Assembly (NCBI GenBank): GCA_030770535.1
Contig: JASVEC010000025.1
Coordinates: 558,001 to 622,000, forward strand
Source of the DNA: Batkoa obscura
Lineage: Eukaryota > Entomophthoromycota > Entomophthoromycetes > Entomophthorales > Batkoaceae
Reading direction: 5' to 3'
Length of the DNA: 64,000 nt
A program made the translations under genes and the position numbers. The notes under the pieces were generated by a model. The model searched no databases, was not told where the DNA came from, and saw only the letters and a list, made by a program, of their open reading frames with translations. Shown here piece after piece: positions 48,792-60,431 of this stretch (positions are counted from its first letter, which is position 1; each line of letters starts with the position of its first letter).

Positions 48792-49326
48792 TAGTTAAGT
48801 TAATAAATAGTCAAAGAGTAAGTAGTTGTAATAATAAATAAAAACTATCATTATATTGCTTGTATTACATAGAGATGGTTGATTATAGCTTTAGGGATAA
48901 CCACTCCCTCCTATGCAGCTATTTATTAACTTAGCAACATATTGATAATGTAATTATAACATTAAAATAATTTATTTATTTGATAGTAAATCTGCAATGT
49001 TAGCTATAAAGCAGTTAATAATAAATATTTCTTAATAAAGTTTTATAAAAATATATATTTATTTACATATTACATATTACAACTTTAATTACTATCACTA
49101 TATAGGCTATATTGGTAAAAGCCTTGCTAATCTGGGAATTTATATTAAATTTGATAGAAATTCCGCTAACTTACAATATAAATTATAATAAAATAATTTA
49201 AAGCTGTATCAGGTACTTTTGGTTTTTAATAAAGGGTTTATTTTTATAGAATTTTAACCAAAGTTTTTAAGCTATAAGATATTTAAAAATTGGATAAAAA
49301 AATGAAACCAATTCGGACACCCCCAT

Positions 49327-49429
49327 ATATAGATATATTTTTTGTTTAAGAATTTTACTAATAGCTTTTCCACTTAAATAGCGTTTAAAAAATGGAAAAA
49401 GTGATGAAATCAAAAAAAACACCTCATAT
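49327..49429 (-). mobile_element. MITE copy 22, worn left end
   Basis: AGATATATTTTTTGTTTAAG start at 49331, core TTTCCACTTAAATAGCG, ACCTC end at 49425 followed by ATAT. Lies directly beside T4. Confidence 0.84.
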
Positions 49430-50588
49430 ATTTTATTTAAATACTAATGATAATTGGTTTATACTAGGTGATTTGTAAAAACACAGACTTTGATAAAACT
49501 GACGTTGAAGACACCTGTATAAAGACCCTGAGCTCACTCCACCTTCCATCCTTGCTTTGATTGTCAAACGGTTATTAGTAGCCTCTTTATGATATGCAAG
49601 TACTTATTGATTATTACCTTTTTAATGAAAACAAATTATTGGTTGGTATGCTAATGTTTTAAATTCTTTATTCTTAAGTATCAAATTGGAGTCGATTGGC
49701 TTTATCAAAAAGCTTATATTCCGCCCCATTTCAACCAATCCTTCTTAGTATAATCTCTTTCTTTTTAATTTTTAGAGAATACTTTATTTTTGACCGTTGT
49801 ATTGCTACTACATTTGGTTCATACCCATGGGAATAGGCCAGGATGCAAGTGGTGGCTATGGTTCAAGAATAAATCAACAATATGATACAATTTTATAGAA
49901 AAACAAGCGTTGCTGTAAATTCAATCCTTTATATGAAATTAATGAAAACCTAATGGAATTTAGTAAATAACATAGCAAATTAACATAAAATAGTATACTT
50001 GATCAATGTAAAAATCTAGTTGTTACATCTACAATGTAAGTAATTTTTCTTGCTATTAATTTAAGCTAAATGTGTCTTCTAGAAACATTTAAATAAGTAA
50101 TCAATTTAATATTTTTAAAGAATTTGATGTACATCAAAATAATATATCATGCTTAGTCACGTTTTTTTTACTTTTCGAATATTATATTGCCACATTTATT
50201 TTTTATTTTTTTCCAATATATTTATGTGATATGTAACATTTTTCATTCAAATTCATTGCCTTGAGTTTCAAAATTTTGTAATTAGCTTTCGCTAAAATAC
50301 AGCAAATATACTATACTTGTTTTTCTAGTGGTGTATCAAAAAATTATAAAGATGCAATTTAAGAATATATTTCCTGATGAGGCAACTTTCAAATAATACT
50401 TAAAAAAGCAAGCTAAGTACCATTTTAGAATGAATTCATAAAGCTGACGAGAAAATGTTGATGGAACTAGTTACATTTGGATGCCTGTTGTTATTTTTAA
50501 TTTGTTTTTAATTTTTTGTACAAATATAAGAGCTATAAACAAACTAAAAGTTTAAGTTTGTGTAAAAGAGACTAACAAATTAAAACAA

Positions 50589-50694
50589 CGAATGGGGATG
50601 TATTTTTGTGTTTGAATTTTACTAACAATTTTTTCACTCGAATAGCGCTTAAAACATGTAAAGTGATGAAGCCAAAAAAAAAACACCCCCGAAT
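50589..50694 (-). mobile_element. MITE copy 23
   Basis: Element 50594-50690 flanked by (C)GAAT on both sides; a non-ATAT duplication. Confidence 0.92.
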
Positions 50695-50732
50695 AATATC
50701 TAAATACAATTAGTTCTACAATGATTTTCACT

Positions 50733-50836
50733 TTATGGGGACGTTTTTTTGGCTTCATCACTTTTTACATGTTTTAAGCGCTATTCGAGTGAAAAAATTG
50801 TTAGTAAAATTCAAACACAAAAATACATCCCCTTAT
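50733..50836 (+). mobile_element. MITE copy 24
   Basis: Element 50737-50832 flanked by TTAT on both sides. Opposite orientation to copy 23, 42 bp away. Confidence 0.92.
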
Positions 50837-50970
50837 ACTCTAATCTAAATAGTGCAAAAGATAAAGTTCTTTATTTATTAAAGAGAAAAACAGAATGCTT
50901 TTTACTTCAAAGTAAAAACTATTTTTATCAAACTAATTTTTAGCATATAAAATCAAGAAATCTAAAAGTG

Positions 50971-51077
50971 ATATGAGGATGTTTTTCTTGGCTTCATTAC
51001 TTTTTCCATTTTTTAAGCGCTATTTGAGTGGAAAGATTGTTAGTAAAATTCTTAAACAAAAAAATACTTCCCCATAT
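50971..51077 (+). mobile_element. MITE copy 25
   Basis: Element 50975-51073 between ATAT repeats; GAGGATGTTTTTCTTGGCTT end. Confidence 0.92.
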
Positions 51078-52351
51078 ACAATTTCTTTAAACATATGTAA
51101 AGTATTTTTTATTTTACAATTTTGATTTATGTAATAGAATTAAAAATATAAGCTATAGTGGAATGAAAAACCATTGCTATAGAATAATTAGGAAATCAAT
51201 CCAAATTTTACAAGAGAACGTATTTTTTGGAAAGTTTAATCAAAGATGTTTTTTAATCTTTAAATATATATATAGACGCTGCTTATTTAGTATCATACTA
51301 TGTATGAATTTAATTTACCACGCCTTAAACCTGGCTTAAAACATTTGCCAACTTCATAAATTTATATACAAGTTTTATGTTTATAGTACAGCTCAATCAC
51401 TTTCTGAATAATGTTATAAACTAGAATCTTTGAAAATTTAAGGTTTATGAATTTAAATTAAAACTCATATAAAAGCATTTAAGCATAAGGATTTATAAGT
51501 ATGAAGTCACCAAATTTTTTTTACTATATTAAAATCATGTTTAGCATCATGTGCAAATAAATTTTTCTTCTTAATCTTATGCAGCATTATAACTGTACTT
51601 AAAATAAATAAGACCGGTTTATTAAAAGCTGCTTAACAAACCAGTCTCATTTATTTTTGGTAGAGTTATATATTTAAAATTTTGTATCATGATGTTATTG
51701 AGAGAGTCACATTTTAGGTCATAACTTTACAAATATTGCGGTATATCCAAAAACATTACTAATATATAGGTATTAGACGTATATTTGATAAATAGAGAAG
51801 CAGGTAATAAAAACAAAACTTGAGAATTCAAAAACAACTTTCATAATGCTCCAATTTCGTAAACAAGTTTATCTAATATTGTTTATATCATTCAGAATTT
51901 AACTATTTAAGTATAGATTCGAAAAACTACTTTCATATAATACTCTATTATTGGTTTAAAGGCTATTTTGATACAAATTCTAGTGAACACAGACATATGT
52001 TAACATTTATATTTTACCAGTAGTTTGAAGTAAAATAAAATGATAACAAGCTTTTACTAAATATATACAATGAAATAAATCAGAAGTCTATAATTTTATG
52101 AACCTATGAAATAAGAACCTGGGTATAAGGGATACGATTTCTGCTAAAACATATCATAATAAAGCAAACTACATATTTCATTCAAAACTGTTAAACCATT
52201 TAATATAGAACATTGATATTTTATATACCTGTTTGAAGCAGGAATAGAAGAAAAAAGTGGCTTAATAAAAAAAGTATAAATATATCAAAGTAGTGCAACT
52301 AAATTCTTAAAATTCAATTTAGTATAATAAACCTTAAATTAATTGGACGGC

Positions 52352-53588
52352 ATGAGTACAGCTGAGTATATACATAGTGTAACAAGAAAAGAGATTTATC
52401 CAGTGTTAACAAAGATTTCACTTGTTGCAGCATCGCTACTCGTATTGACAATGATACTAATATGTAAATACAGTATAATTTTTATTAAAATATATTAAAA
52501 ATAAATAGCAATATACGATCGTAAGCTGGTTGATAGAGTAACTCTTAGACTACAGACTGCTATCTCATGTTATGACATTTGGCTTCATTCTATCCCATTA
52601 TGGCTTGGCCGATTTAATTATGAAGGATCACCCTTTTGTACATTTGTTGGTTATCATGGTGTAGCCCTTCCGCTATACTATTGTTTCCTAAATGTTTGTA
52701 TTGGAATCAACTTGCAGTTAATTTTTATACATGGAATTAATGTAACATGGAAAATTGAAGCGTGTTATTGGGTTGGGTCTATTTTACTTACTTTATTGAT
52801 TACTATTCCACCACTTGGTACAACCATATCCTAATATACCTATATTTTTATTAATTCATTCTATTTAGCAATGGGATTGTTTGGATATAGTAAGGCTAAT
52901 AAGTGTTTTATTGCCACTAATGATGAACAATATGCTAGAATGTTTAACTTTTATGCAAACAACCTGGTCATGATTATTTGTATGATTTATTTACTGACAA
53001 TCGTGATTTTAGTTGTTTTTAAACTACGTAAACAAACAGGAATAGTGAAAAATTTCAGATTATTCCGTGGATCAAGATCTTCCATAGAAGCAACAAAAAG
53101 TGTAAAACTTATGGGCTTTAGAATGTATCTTATTTTCTTAAACAACATATTTACTAATTCATGATTCAGCTTGCTTTATCCATCGATTATGATCTTTACA
53201 CACCTTGGGTTGGTACTTACCAAATCGATATATGATTTTACCGGTAAGATTTCTCCAGGGGCAGATACATTTGCGTATATTTCTGGGGGGATGTTAGGTA
53301 TTCTTAACTTTACTGCTTTCTGTTGCGATCCTACTATCCACTCTGCATTCAGGAAAATATATTTAAGATTCAGTACTAGGAACAAATTCCGAGACCCTAC
53401 AGATAGTAATCATATTTTTATGTTTATATAAATACAGTCTAAACTGGTTTATTCTAGCCAGTAGGAAATCTAAGTTTTTTTCTGTTAATATTGATTTGGA
53501 TAGCTTTGCTAGCTCTGATTCCTCAGCAGCTCTTACACCTGAGGAAGCTTTTGATAAAAAGCTTGAAGCATTTCTTCGAACTCTATAA
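52352..53588 (+). CDS. Seven-helix receptor, five-exon family, member 2
   Basis: Exons 52352..52463, 52509..52817, 52869..53124, 53170..53405 and 53458..53588 join in phase into 347 residues; introns are 45-52 bp. Seven helices: VLTKISLVAASLLVLTMIL; AISCYDIWLHSIPLWL; YHGVALPLYYCFLNVCIGIN; YWVGSILLTLLITIPPLG; NLVMIICMIYLLTIVILVVF; LLYPSIMIFTHLGLVL; YISGGMLGILNFTAFCCDP. Cys in FCTFVG and KANKCFI may form the outer disulphide. The tail carries SSDSSAALTPEEAFDKKLEAFL, like possible phosphorylation sites plus a helix. The first 646 bases, introns included, are almost identical to member 3. Probably a G-protein-coupled receptor of unknown ligand; topology recalls cAMP-receptor/Git3-type receptors. 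Confidence 0.82.
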
Positions 53589-54686
53589 CTTGGATCTGGT
53601 ATATTTAAATAATAAACGGTATGTTTAAGATAAAGTTTGTTCGAATATTTTAAAAATATTTTTTTTTATAATAACGTAAAAAAAACAAATTAAAATAGAT
53701 AACCTAGAGTTCAATATCTTATAGTTTTTTTATTTTATTTTGTAGCTGTTGTTTATTTAAAAGCAAAAATTTGGCAAAAATTTAGATTTAATAGTTTTTT
53801 ACCATATTTCAATAAAACATAGTTTATAAATTAACTGAAACTAGTTTTTTCTTGTTAACATGATAATTTCAACTGAAGAATTGCCTTTATACCATTAAAT
53901 TAAAATTTGAAAATTCTCAAACATTTTAGCTTTTTTTAATTTTAATATTATACAACTAATATTTTTTATTCTAGTGTTTTTGATAAATAATAATTTGATA
54001 TTATCAATGCAAAAACAAGATACCAGCAATAATAGTAATCAAAATAGTAGCATACCAAATTATATTTATTTATAAATAATTTTTTATTTTAGCACTATAA
54101 ACTTAAATGCAAATCAACTGCTTAAATGGCTAACTTTAAAAATCATCACTATTTATTTTGGAATTGAGCTGGACCAGCTATAAAAAAGCATTTGTTGCGT
54201 ATAAATCACTTAATTGTTGTAACAAGTGGATTAGCAAAATAAAGTACTGGAGTAAAAAACTTGGATGAAAATTTTAATAAGCATTTAACGAAGTAGTCTA
54301 TTATGTTTTTATAAATAAAGTGGCTAAATAGAATCAAATGTTATAATCATATGGTAAATCATAACATTATATTAAATATAATGTTACAATATTTAAAGTG
54401 TTGTAATTTTGATTTTTTTAGAATCAGAATATTTTAAATAGAATACAGTTTGAAATATAAGAGCTAAGTTTAAATATATAAATATTCTGTCAGGAAATTG
54501 CACAATTTCAATTCGAAAATCAAGGCCAATAATAATAGTAGTTGTTTTGTATTTAAGCGTTTTCATTGGGTAAACTATTTTCTGGCGGCACACCATTAGA
54601 CACACCCTTAACAAAGACAATATTAAAATAAATTGTAACTCAACTTAATATACAAAATAGAGCTAAAGAATCTATTGTGAGTTTTG
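53589..54686. other. Spacer between convergent receptors 2 and 3
   Basis: No exon. Contains the left arm (53975-54181) of a 207 bp inverted repeat whose other arm lies at 57117-57323. Confidence 0.6.
53975..54181 (+). repeat. Left arm of a 207 bp inverted repeat around receptor 3
   Basis: Reads TTGATATTATCAATGC...GAGCTGGACCAGCT and matches the complement of 57117-57323 with about one or two differences over some 200 bases. The arms are 2.9 kb apart. Confidence 0.9.
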
Positions 54687-55913
54687 TTATAAGCTTTTAA
54701 TAAATTTAGAGTAATGAATAGATTCTTGGCCTTCAGCTTTGAAGTTAAAGTCTTTCTTTTCGATGTTTTCAAGTGCATTTAGCTCAAAAGCATCATTATA
54801 GTCTAATAAAAATTAATATATCAAATTAGTCAAAATAGATTTATCTTACTTGATTTATCTGAACCCAATTCGCTAATCTCTTGTTTTTTAACAATTCTGT
54901 AATATATAGTTTTAAATGCTAAATGTACGCTTGGATCCAGGAGAAACGCAATAAAATTAAGAGTTCCTAAAAGCCCACCGGAAATATATGCAAATGTATC
55001 TGCCCCTGGAGAAATCTTGCCGTCAAAATCATAAATCGATTTGGTCAATACTAACCCGAGATGAGTGAAAATCATAATTATAGGATATAATAAACTAAAT
55101 TCTACTTTAATATACTTAAATAAATTAGTATAAATTTTACATTCTTGAGGCAAATAGCTTGATATTTTTGATAGCTTCAGGCGATTGGCTCGCATCTATT
55201 GTGACTTTTTGCTCTTTTATTAAATTTAATCCTTGGTATATTTTACCAATAACTAAGCCCACAACAATCAGTAAATAAATCATACAAATAATCATGACCA
55301 GGTTGTTTGCATAAAAGTTAAACATTCTAGCATATTGTTCATCATTAGTGGCAATAAAACACTTATTAGCCTTACTATATCCAAACAATCCCATTGCTAA
55401 ATAGAATGAATTAATAAAAATATAGGTATATTAGGATATGGTTGTACCAAGTGGTGGAATAGTAATCAATAAAGTAAGTAAAATAGACCCAACCCAATAA
55501 CACGCTTCAATTTTCCATGTTACATTAATTCCATGTATAAAAATTAACTGCAAGTTGATTCCAATACAAACATTTAGGAAACAATAGTATAGCGGAAGGG
55601 CTACACCATGATAACCAACAAATGTACAAAAGGGTGATCCTTCATAATTAAATCGGCCAAGCCATAATGGGATAGAATGAAGCCAAATGTCATAACATGA
55701 GATAGCAGTCTGTAGTCTAAGAGTTACTCTATCAACCAGCTTACGATCGTATATTGCTATTTATTTTTAGTATATTTTAATAAAAATTATACTGTATTTA
55801 CATATTAGTATCATTGTCAATACGAGTAGCGATGCTGCAACAAGTGAAATCTTTGTTAACACTGGATAAATCTCTTTTCTTGTTACACTATGTATATACT
55901 CAGCTGTACTCAT
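54687..55913 (-). CDS. Seven-helix receptor, five-exon family, member 3
   Basis: Exons 55913..55802, 55756..55448, 55396..55141, 55094..54850 and 54802..54687 join in phase into 345 residues with the same five-exon plan as member 2. From the ATG to base 55268 it matches member 2 almost perfectly, including both first introns; after ICMIYLL it diverges at once (IVVGLVIGKIYQGLN versus TIVILVVFKLRKQTG). Helices 6-7 read LLYPIIMIFTHLGLVLTK and ISGGLLGTLNFIAFLLDP; the tail (DAFELNALENIEKKD) differs from member 2. Lies between the two arms of a 207 bp inverted repeat. Looks intact. Confidence 0.82.
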
Positions 55914-56274
55914 ACTGTTGAATAAAATAAAACAAACTTAATCTTATTTTTTTGCTTATATACTTTATAAAATGCACTATTTATTAGCTTTTAATTTATG
56001 TTTATTTGTTTATTTGGTTAGGTTTTACTAATACAGGTTATTCAATGTTCGAGTTATCTCACTTGATAAAAACAGGTTTTTCTTAGATAATAACGTATCA
56101 CACAATATCTTACTTTTTTCATAAATTGTTATTAAAAGGTATGTTTTACATTTAAGCAATTCAATAAAGTGTTTGTTTAAAATCAATTAATTATATATTT
56201 TTAGTTGAGATTATGCATAAGTGGTTAGTGGGATGCTATACTTCTTTACAAGACAAACTATAACTAAATTTTCC

Positions 56275-56378
56275 AAATGGGGGCGTCTTTTTCGGTTACA
56301 CCACTTTTTACATTTTTTAAATGCTATTAAATAGAAAAAATATCGGTAAATTTCTTAAACAAAAAAACATCCCCAAAT
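56275..56378 (+). mobile_element. MITE copy 26, diverged but with intact target duplication
   Basis: Element 56279-56374 flanked by AAAT on both sides; ends GGGGGCGTCTTTTTCGGTTA and ACATCCCC. Confidence 0.87.
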
Positions 56379-57116
56379 GTTTTTTTTGGTACCACTTTTA
56401 TTTCATCTTAACCTAGAATTTCACCGAACCAAATAATTTTGTCCAATTTTATTTTATTTTATAAAAATGAGAACTATGCTTTTTTATTATTATTTCAATA
56501 CAAAATTTGAACCTACATTTGATATGCTTGAGGAGTATTGGTATTATTTCAGAATAATGTGTATTTGAAGCTTCTTTTTTTGATTTTAATACTTCATGTA
56601 CTTAATCACATTTCCATTACACTAGGATTAAATTTATTAAATGTTTTTAAGAAATTGTCCAATTTACTGTATCATAGGTGTAATTTACTTAGTCTGTATT
56701 TTTTTACTTTTTTGTTTGTGTTAATAAAACGTAATTAACCGATTCTGGTTTAAACTAGTTTTATTAAACTGTGACTTATCTATTTACAGCTGCCAAAATT
56801 CAAATGTATAATGTATTTAGCAAATTAAATTTAAACGTAAATTGGGCATTTTGATTTTGTATTTGTTGAAAATAAAGATGAAAAATTACTATAAACTAAT
56901 TTATCAAATATAAAATATAAATGCTTGGCTTATGTTTAAATTTAATTTGGTAAGAGCATTGTACATTTGAATTTAACAGTTATAATCAAAATTGCATATC
57001 TATGTTTAAATTGTATAAACAATAAATTTCGAAAATACAAGTTTGTTAACTGGATCCATAAAAATATAAATGCACAAACAAATACACCTGTCTCAGCTCT
57101 TTTGCGACCTAATTCC

Positions 57117-57323
57117 AGCTGGTCCAGCTCAATTCCAAAATAAATAGTGATGATTTTTAAAGTTAGCCATTTAAGCAGTTGATTTGCATTTAAGTTTATA
57201 GTGCTAAAATAAAAAATTATTTATAAATAAATATAATTTGGTATGCTACTATTTTGATTACTATTATTGCTGGTATCTTGTCTTTGCATTGATAATATCA
57301 AATTATTATTTATTAAAAACTAA
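57117..57323 (-). repeat. Right arm of the 207 bp inverted repeat around receptor 3
   Basis: Complement of 53975-54181; see that entry. Contains AGCTGGTCCAGCTC at its inner end. Confidence 0.9.
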
Positions 57324-57964
57324 TTTATAATATCTATATTTTTTTAAATAATAACATAAAAATTATCTTTATAATAAGAGCAGTTATATAAAACATTATT
57401 ATTAAAATTAATACTATAAATAGTTTTTTATTTTAATTATACAATAAAACATTTAAAAAAATTAATAATAAAGCTATCAACCATTTAAAACATTTAATAA
57501 AAAAAGATTTTATAGTCTTTAATTAATTAAATAGCTAAACAGTGCTAAAATGTTCTATATTTAATTAAATCATGCTTTGATTACCAGTGATAATAAAAAA
57601 GTCATAAATAATATATTATCTTTATAACAAAATAAAGGCAATAATAAAATTATAATTTAAAACTGATTTTAAACTAATAGTTTTAAGCTTTTGATAATAA
57701 TTAATAGCATTATAAATTAAAATATTTATGTTAATACTTTAACTAATGTTTCTAATTTTTAATTTATAAAATTATTTATTATAACTGATAAAAACTCTAT
57801 ATTTTTAAAAAATAAAGCTATTTGTAATATTAATAAATATTTTAAATAATAAATTTATTAAATTTATAGTTTTAAATATAAACCTGCTTAAAATTTAGAT
57901 TTGTGAAATATTGCATTACTAGCTTTATAATTGATCATAAAAATAATTTTGCTATCAAAAGTTA

Positions 57965-58214
57965 TGTGAAAGTTGGTACTCAGCGGTAGGAGTTAAAAAG
58001 CCTCGAGTTATCATGTTGAAGAATCTCTTTTATACTCCAACAAGTATGGATACCAAAACGAGAAGATATTATTCCTTGCAATGTGAAGTTAGAAATTCTC
58101 GCAGCAAATCAAAATAAGGGACTCTGAATTAATTGTATTTGAACTTGAGAACACAGCAACTTAAGTGATTGTTGTGTTATAATCAATTCGAGAGCTAATA
58201 AACCAATATTTCAC
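57965..58214 (+). mobile_element. Solo-LTR-like repeat, copy G, shortened
   Basis: TGTGAAAGTTGGTACTCAGC to ATATTTCACA, about 250 bp. GTTAT stands at both flanks, so it is an insertion with a short target duplication, and it lies outside any transposon copy. Confidence 0.7.
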
Positions 58215-58289
58215 AGTTATCATGTTTTTAAATTCAGGCGTAATTAATCCAGAGTTTTTATTTAAATCTTCTATAAAAATTTATACCAC

Positions 58290-58355
58290 TGTGAAATATC
58301 GCTTCATTAGCTCTAGGATTGATTATAATATAATAATCAATTCTGAGTTCCTTAT
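58290..58355 (-). mobile_element. Solo-LTR-like repeat, copy H, terminal piece
   Basis: Only the TGTGAAATATCG...GAGTTCCTTA end is present, directly before transposon T5. Confidence 0.6.
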
Positions 58356-58889
58356 ATAGGGGTGTCTGAATTGATTTCATTTTTATTCAATTTTTAAATA
58401 TCTTACATTTTAAAAGCTTTGCTTAAAATTCTATAAAAATAAATTCCTTATTAAAAGCCAAAAGTACCCGACACAGTTTTAAATTATTTTGTTATAATTT
58501 ATATTGTTAATTAGCGGAATTTCTATCAAATTTAATAGGAATTCCCATATTAGTAAGTCTTTTACCAATATAGCCTATATAGTGATATTAATCAAAGTTG
58601 TAATATGTAGATAAATATACATTTTTATATAATTTTATTAAGAAATATTTATTATTAACTACTTTATAGCCAACATTGCAGATTTGCTATCAAATGAATA
58701 AATTATTTTAATGTTATAATTACATTGTTAATATATCGCTAAGTTAATAAATAGCTGCATGGGAGGGAGTGGTTAGCCTCAAAACTATAATTAACCATCC
58801 CTATGTAATACAAGCAGTATAATAATAGTTTTTACTTATCATTACAACTACTTGCTCTTTGACTATTTATTAACTTAGCTATCAATAAT

Positions 58890-59294
58890 TTAAGTAATAT
58901 CAACATTTAATAATTGATTTCTATCATCTAATAAGCTACTTACTTGCTTACTAAATATTGAAACTTTTAAATTTTCAGTTATTTTTGTAAGATAAGCTGG
59001 GGTTAATCTTCTAATTTTTCTATCCCCTATAGACTCTATAACTTTAATTGGAATTATGTCCCTTTTCTTTGATCTATCAGATACTGGATAACAGTGTAGT
59101 TTATTACCACGTTTAACAAAATGTAAATACTTTTTAATACCTTTTATTTTTATTATTATTATTGTACCTTTGTTTCTTTCATACTTTTTAAAAATTATAT
59201 TTATTTGCCCATTATTGACAGTTGAGTTATTGACTCTATTATGTTCACAAACAAAAATCTCAAATTTTGAAATTAATTGATCAATATTGATCAA
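58890..59294 (-). pseudogene. Transposase 3' fragment in T5
   Basis: 134 codons matching the C-terminal quarter of the T3 transposase from DQLISKFEIF onward. It is open through to LLNVDIT, where T1 and T3 are interrupted, so it shows the ancestral C-terminus. The catalytic part is missing. Confidence 0.82.
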
Positions 59295-59748
59295 TATTGC
59301 TTTATCAGCGCTCTCGGATTAATTATGACATAATAATCATTTAACTTGTTTACAAAACTAGTTGTAGTCTTGTAATCAATTTAACCGTGAACCATGTGGT
59401 ATAATCAATCCGGAGTTCCTTGTTTTGATTTGCTGTGAGAATTTCTAACTTCACATTGCAAAGAGTATAAAAGAGATTCTTCAACATGATAACTCAAAGC
59501 TTTTTAACTTAATTACTCCCTAATATCGTACCATTAATAAAGCCACTAAGTCTTTCTGACAACGTCTCACGTAGATTTTACAGTAGTATCTTCTATTCTA
59601 TTTGTTTTACATAGTTCGTAGCTTATTATGTATTACTCCTGTTAAGTTAAGTCTATCTCAGTTACATAAACTAAGATCGTTCGACTCAAGGCAAGTTAAT
59701 CAAGCAAGAACTACTTTTGACTCCAATCACTGAGTACTAACTTTCACA
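59292..59748 (-). mobile_element. Solo-LTR-like repeat, copy I, inside T5
   Basis: About 457 bp ending ACTAACTTTCACA. Its junction with the transposon 5' leader (AAACATA) is at the same point as in T1. Confidence 0.68.
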
Positions 59749-59883
59749 AACATACAATTAAAAAAAATAAAAAAAATAAAAAAAATAAAATAAGTCTTTT
59801 GAGTTAAATTTTTATATTTAATTTTAAGCTTTTTAAATTTAGCTAATCATACATTAAAGACTTACAAATTTAAAAACTCAAAA

Positions 59884-59970
59884 TTTGGTTTCATCACTTT
59901 TTCGATCTTTTAAGCGCCATTTGAGCGGAAAGATTGTTGGTAAAATTCTTAAACATAAAAATATATCCTC
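59884..59970 (+). mobile_element. MITE copy 27 fused to the end of T5
   Basis: Lacks the GGGGGTGTTTT start; begins at TTTGGTTTCATCACTTTTT and runs through AAGCGCCATTTGAGCGG to ATATCCTC. Fusion point coincides with the motif common to MITE and transposon ends. Confidence 0.82.
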
Positions 59971-60431
59971 ATATTTTATTTTTTTATGACTTGTGAGTTT
60001 TTATTATAATGAAAAATAAAGTTATAAAAAATGCTTTTATTGATATTTATTTTATAGATGTATATTTTTTAGACTTTTTTATATCTTACATAATTTGTTA
60101 AAAATCACACTAATATTCATATTCTTGAATAGTTTTTTTATAATGATAAATAATATGATTATAATTTTGAATAGTATAGATATATTTTTAAGTAATATCG
60201 ATATAATTATGAATAGCTTTATAAATTTAATTTTACATTATTATTAAACTAAAATAATCCTAAGTAATTTTTATTCTATTTTAAACTTTATTATTTAATT
60301 TAAATAGTTTTATTACACTAGGTTATTATTTATATTTTTGAATAACTTTTTATAATTCTAAATAATGTAGTTGTATTTTTAAATAATATAGATATAATTA
60401 TAAATAACTTTGTAAACAAAAAAAGATGTCC
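59971..60431. other. Intergenic, AT-rich
   Basis: Short repeated TTTTAAATAATATAGATATAATTATGAATA-like motifs recur at 60170-60420 in a loose tandem pattern; a possible 20 bp MITE terminus remnant lies at 60413-60434. No gene. Confidence 0.5.

Larger units (their letters stand above)
46462..49324 (+). mobile_element. DNA transposon copy T4, a palindrome with two right ends
   Basis: Arms of about 997 bp (46462-47458 and 48328-49324) are near-perfect inverted repeats, each made of the transposon's 3' region plus a solo-LTR-like copy. The 869 bp centre (47459-48327) holds the transposon's own left end (GGATATCTAAATTAGTTTCA) and the first 40 % of the transposase. So a shortened 1.86 kb copy gained an inverted second right end. 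ATAT flanks both outer ends, as expected if the whole palindrome moved as a unit. Confidence 0.9.
49430..52351. other. Intergenic with a MITE cluster
   Basis: Nearly 3 kb without a supportable exon; MITE copies 23-25 lie within 490 bp. The stretch at 49500-49960 is less AT-rich and may be a remnant, but no frame or family was recognised. The last few hundred bases are upstream of receptor member 2. Confidence 0.5.
55914..57964. other. Intergenic
   Basis: Two kilobases, AT-rich, upstream of receptor 3. Holds MITE copy 26 and the right arm of the 207 bp inverted repeat; 57324-57960 is almost pure A/T. No exon recognised. Confidence 0.55.
58359..59883 (-). mobile_element. DNA transposon copy T5, shortened
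   Basis: Reverse orientation: right end GGGGTGTCTGAATTGATTTC at 58359, the shared 3' region, the last quarter of the transposase (58890-59294), solo-LTR-like copy I, then the transposon's 5' leader to about 59883. The left terminal repeat is replaced by a MITE that begins exactly at TTTGGTTTCATCAC, the sequence shared by both kinds of end. Confidence 0.83.

Noticed and set aside
56538-56738. Short hydrophobic ORF between receptor 3 and the LTR-like repeats
   Set aside because: Composition is that of random T-rich translation; no homology to the receptors or other families was seen.
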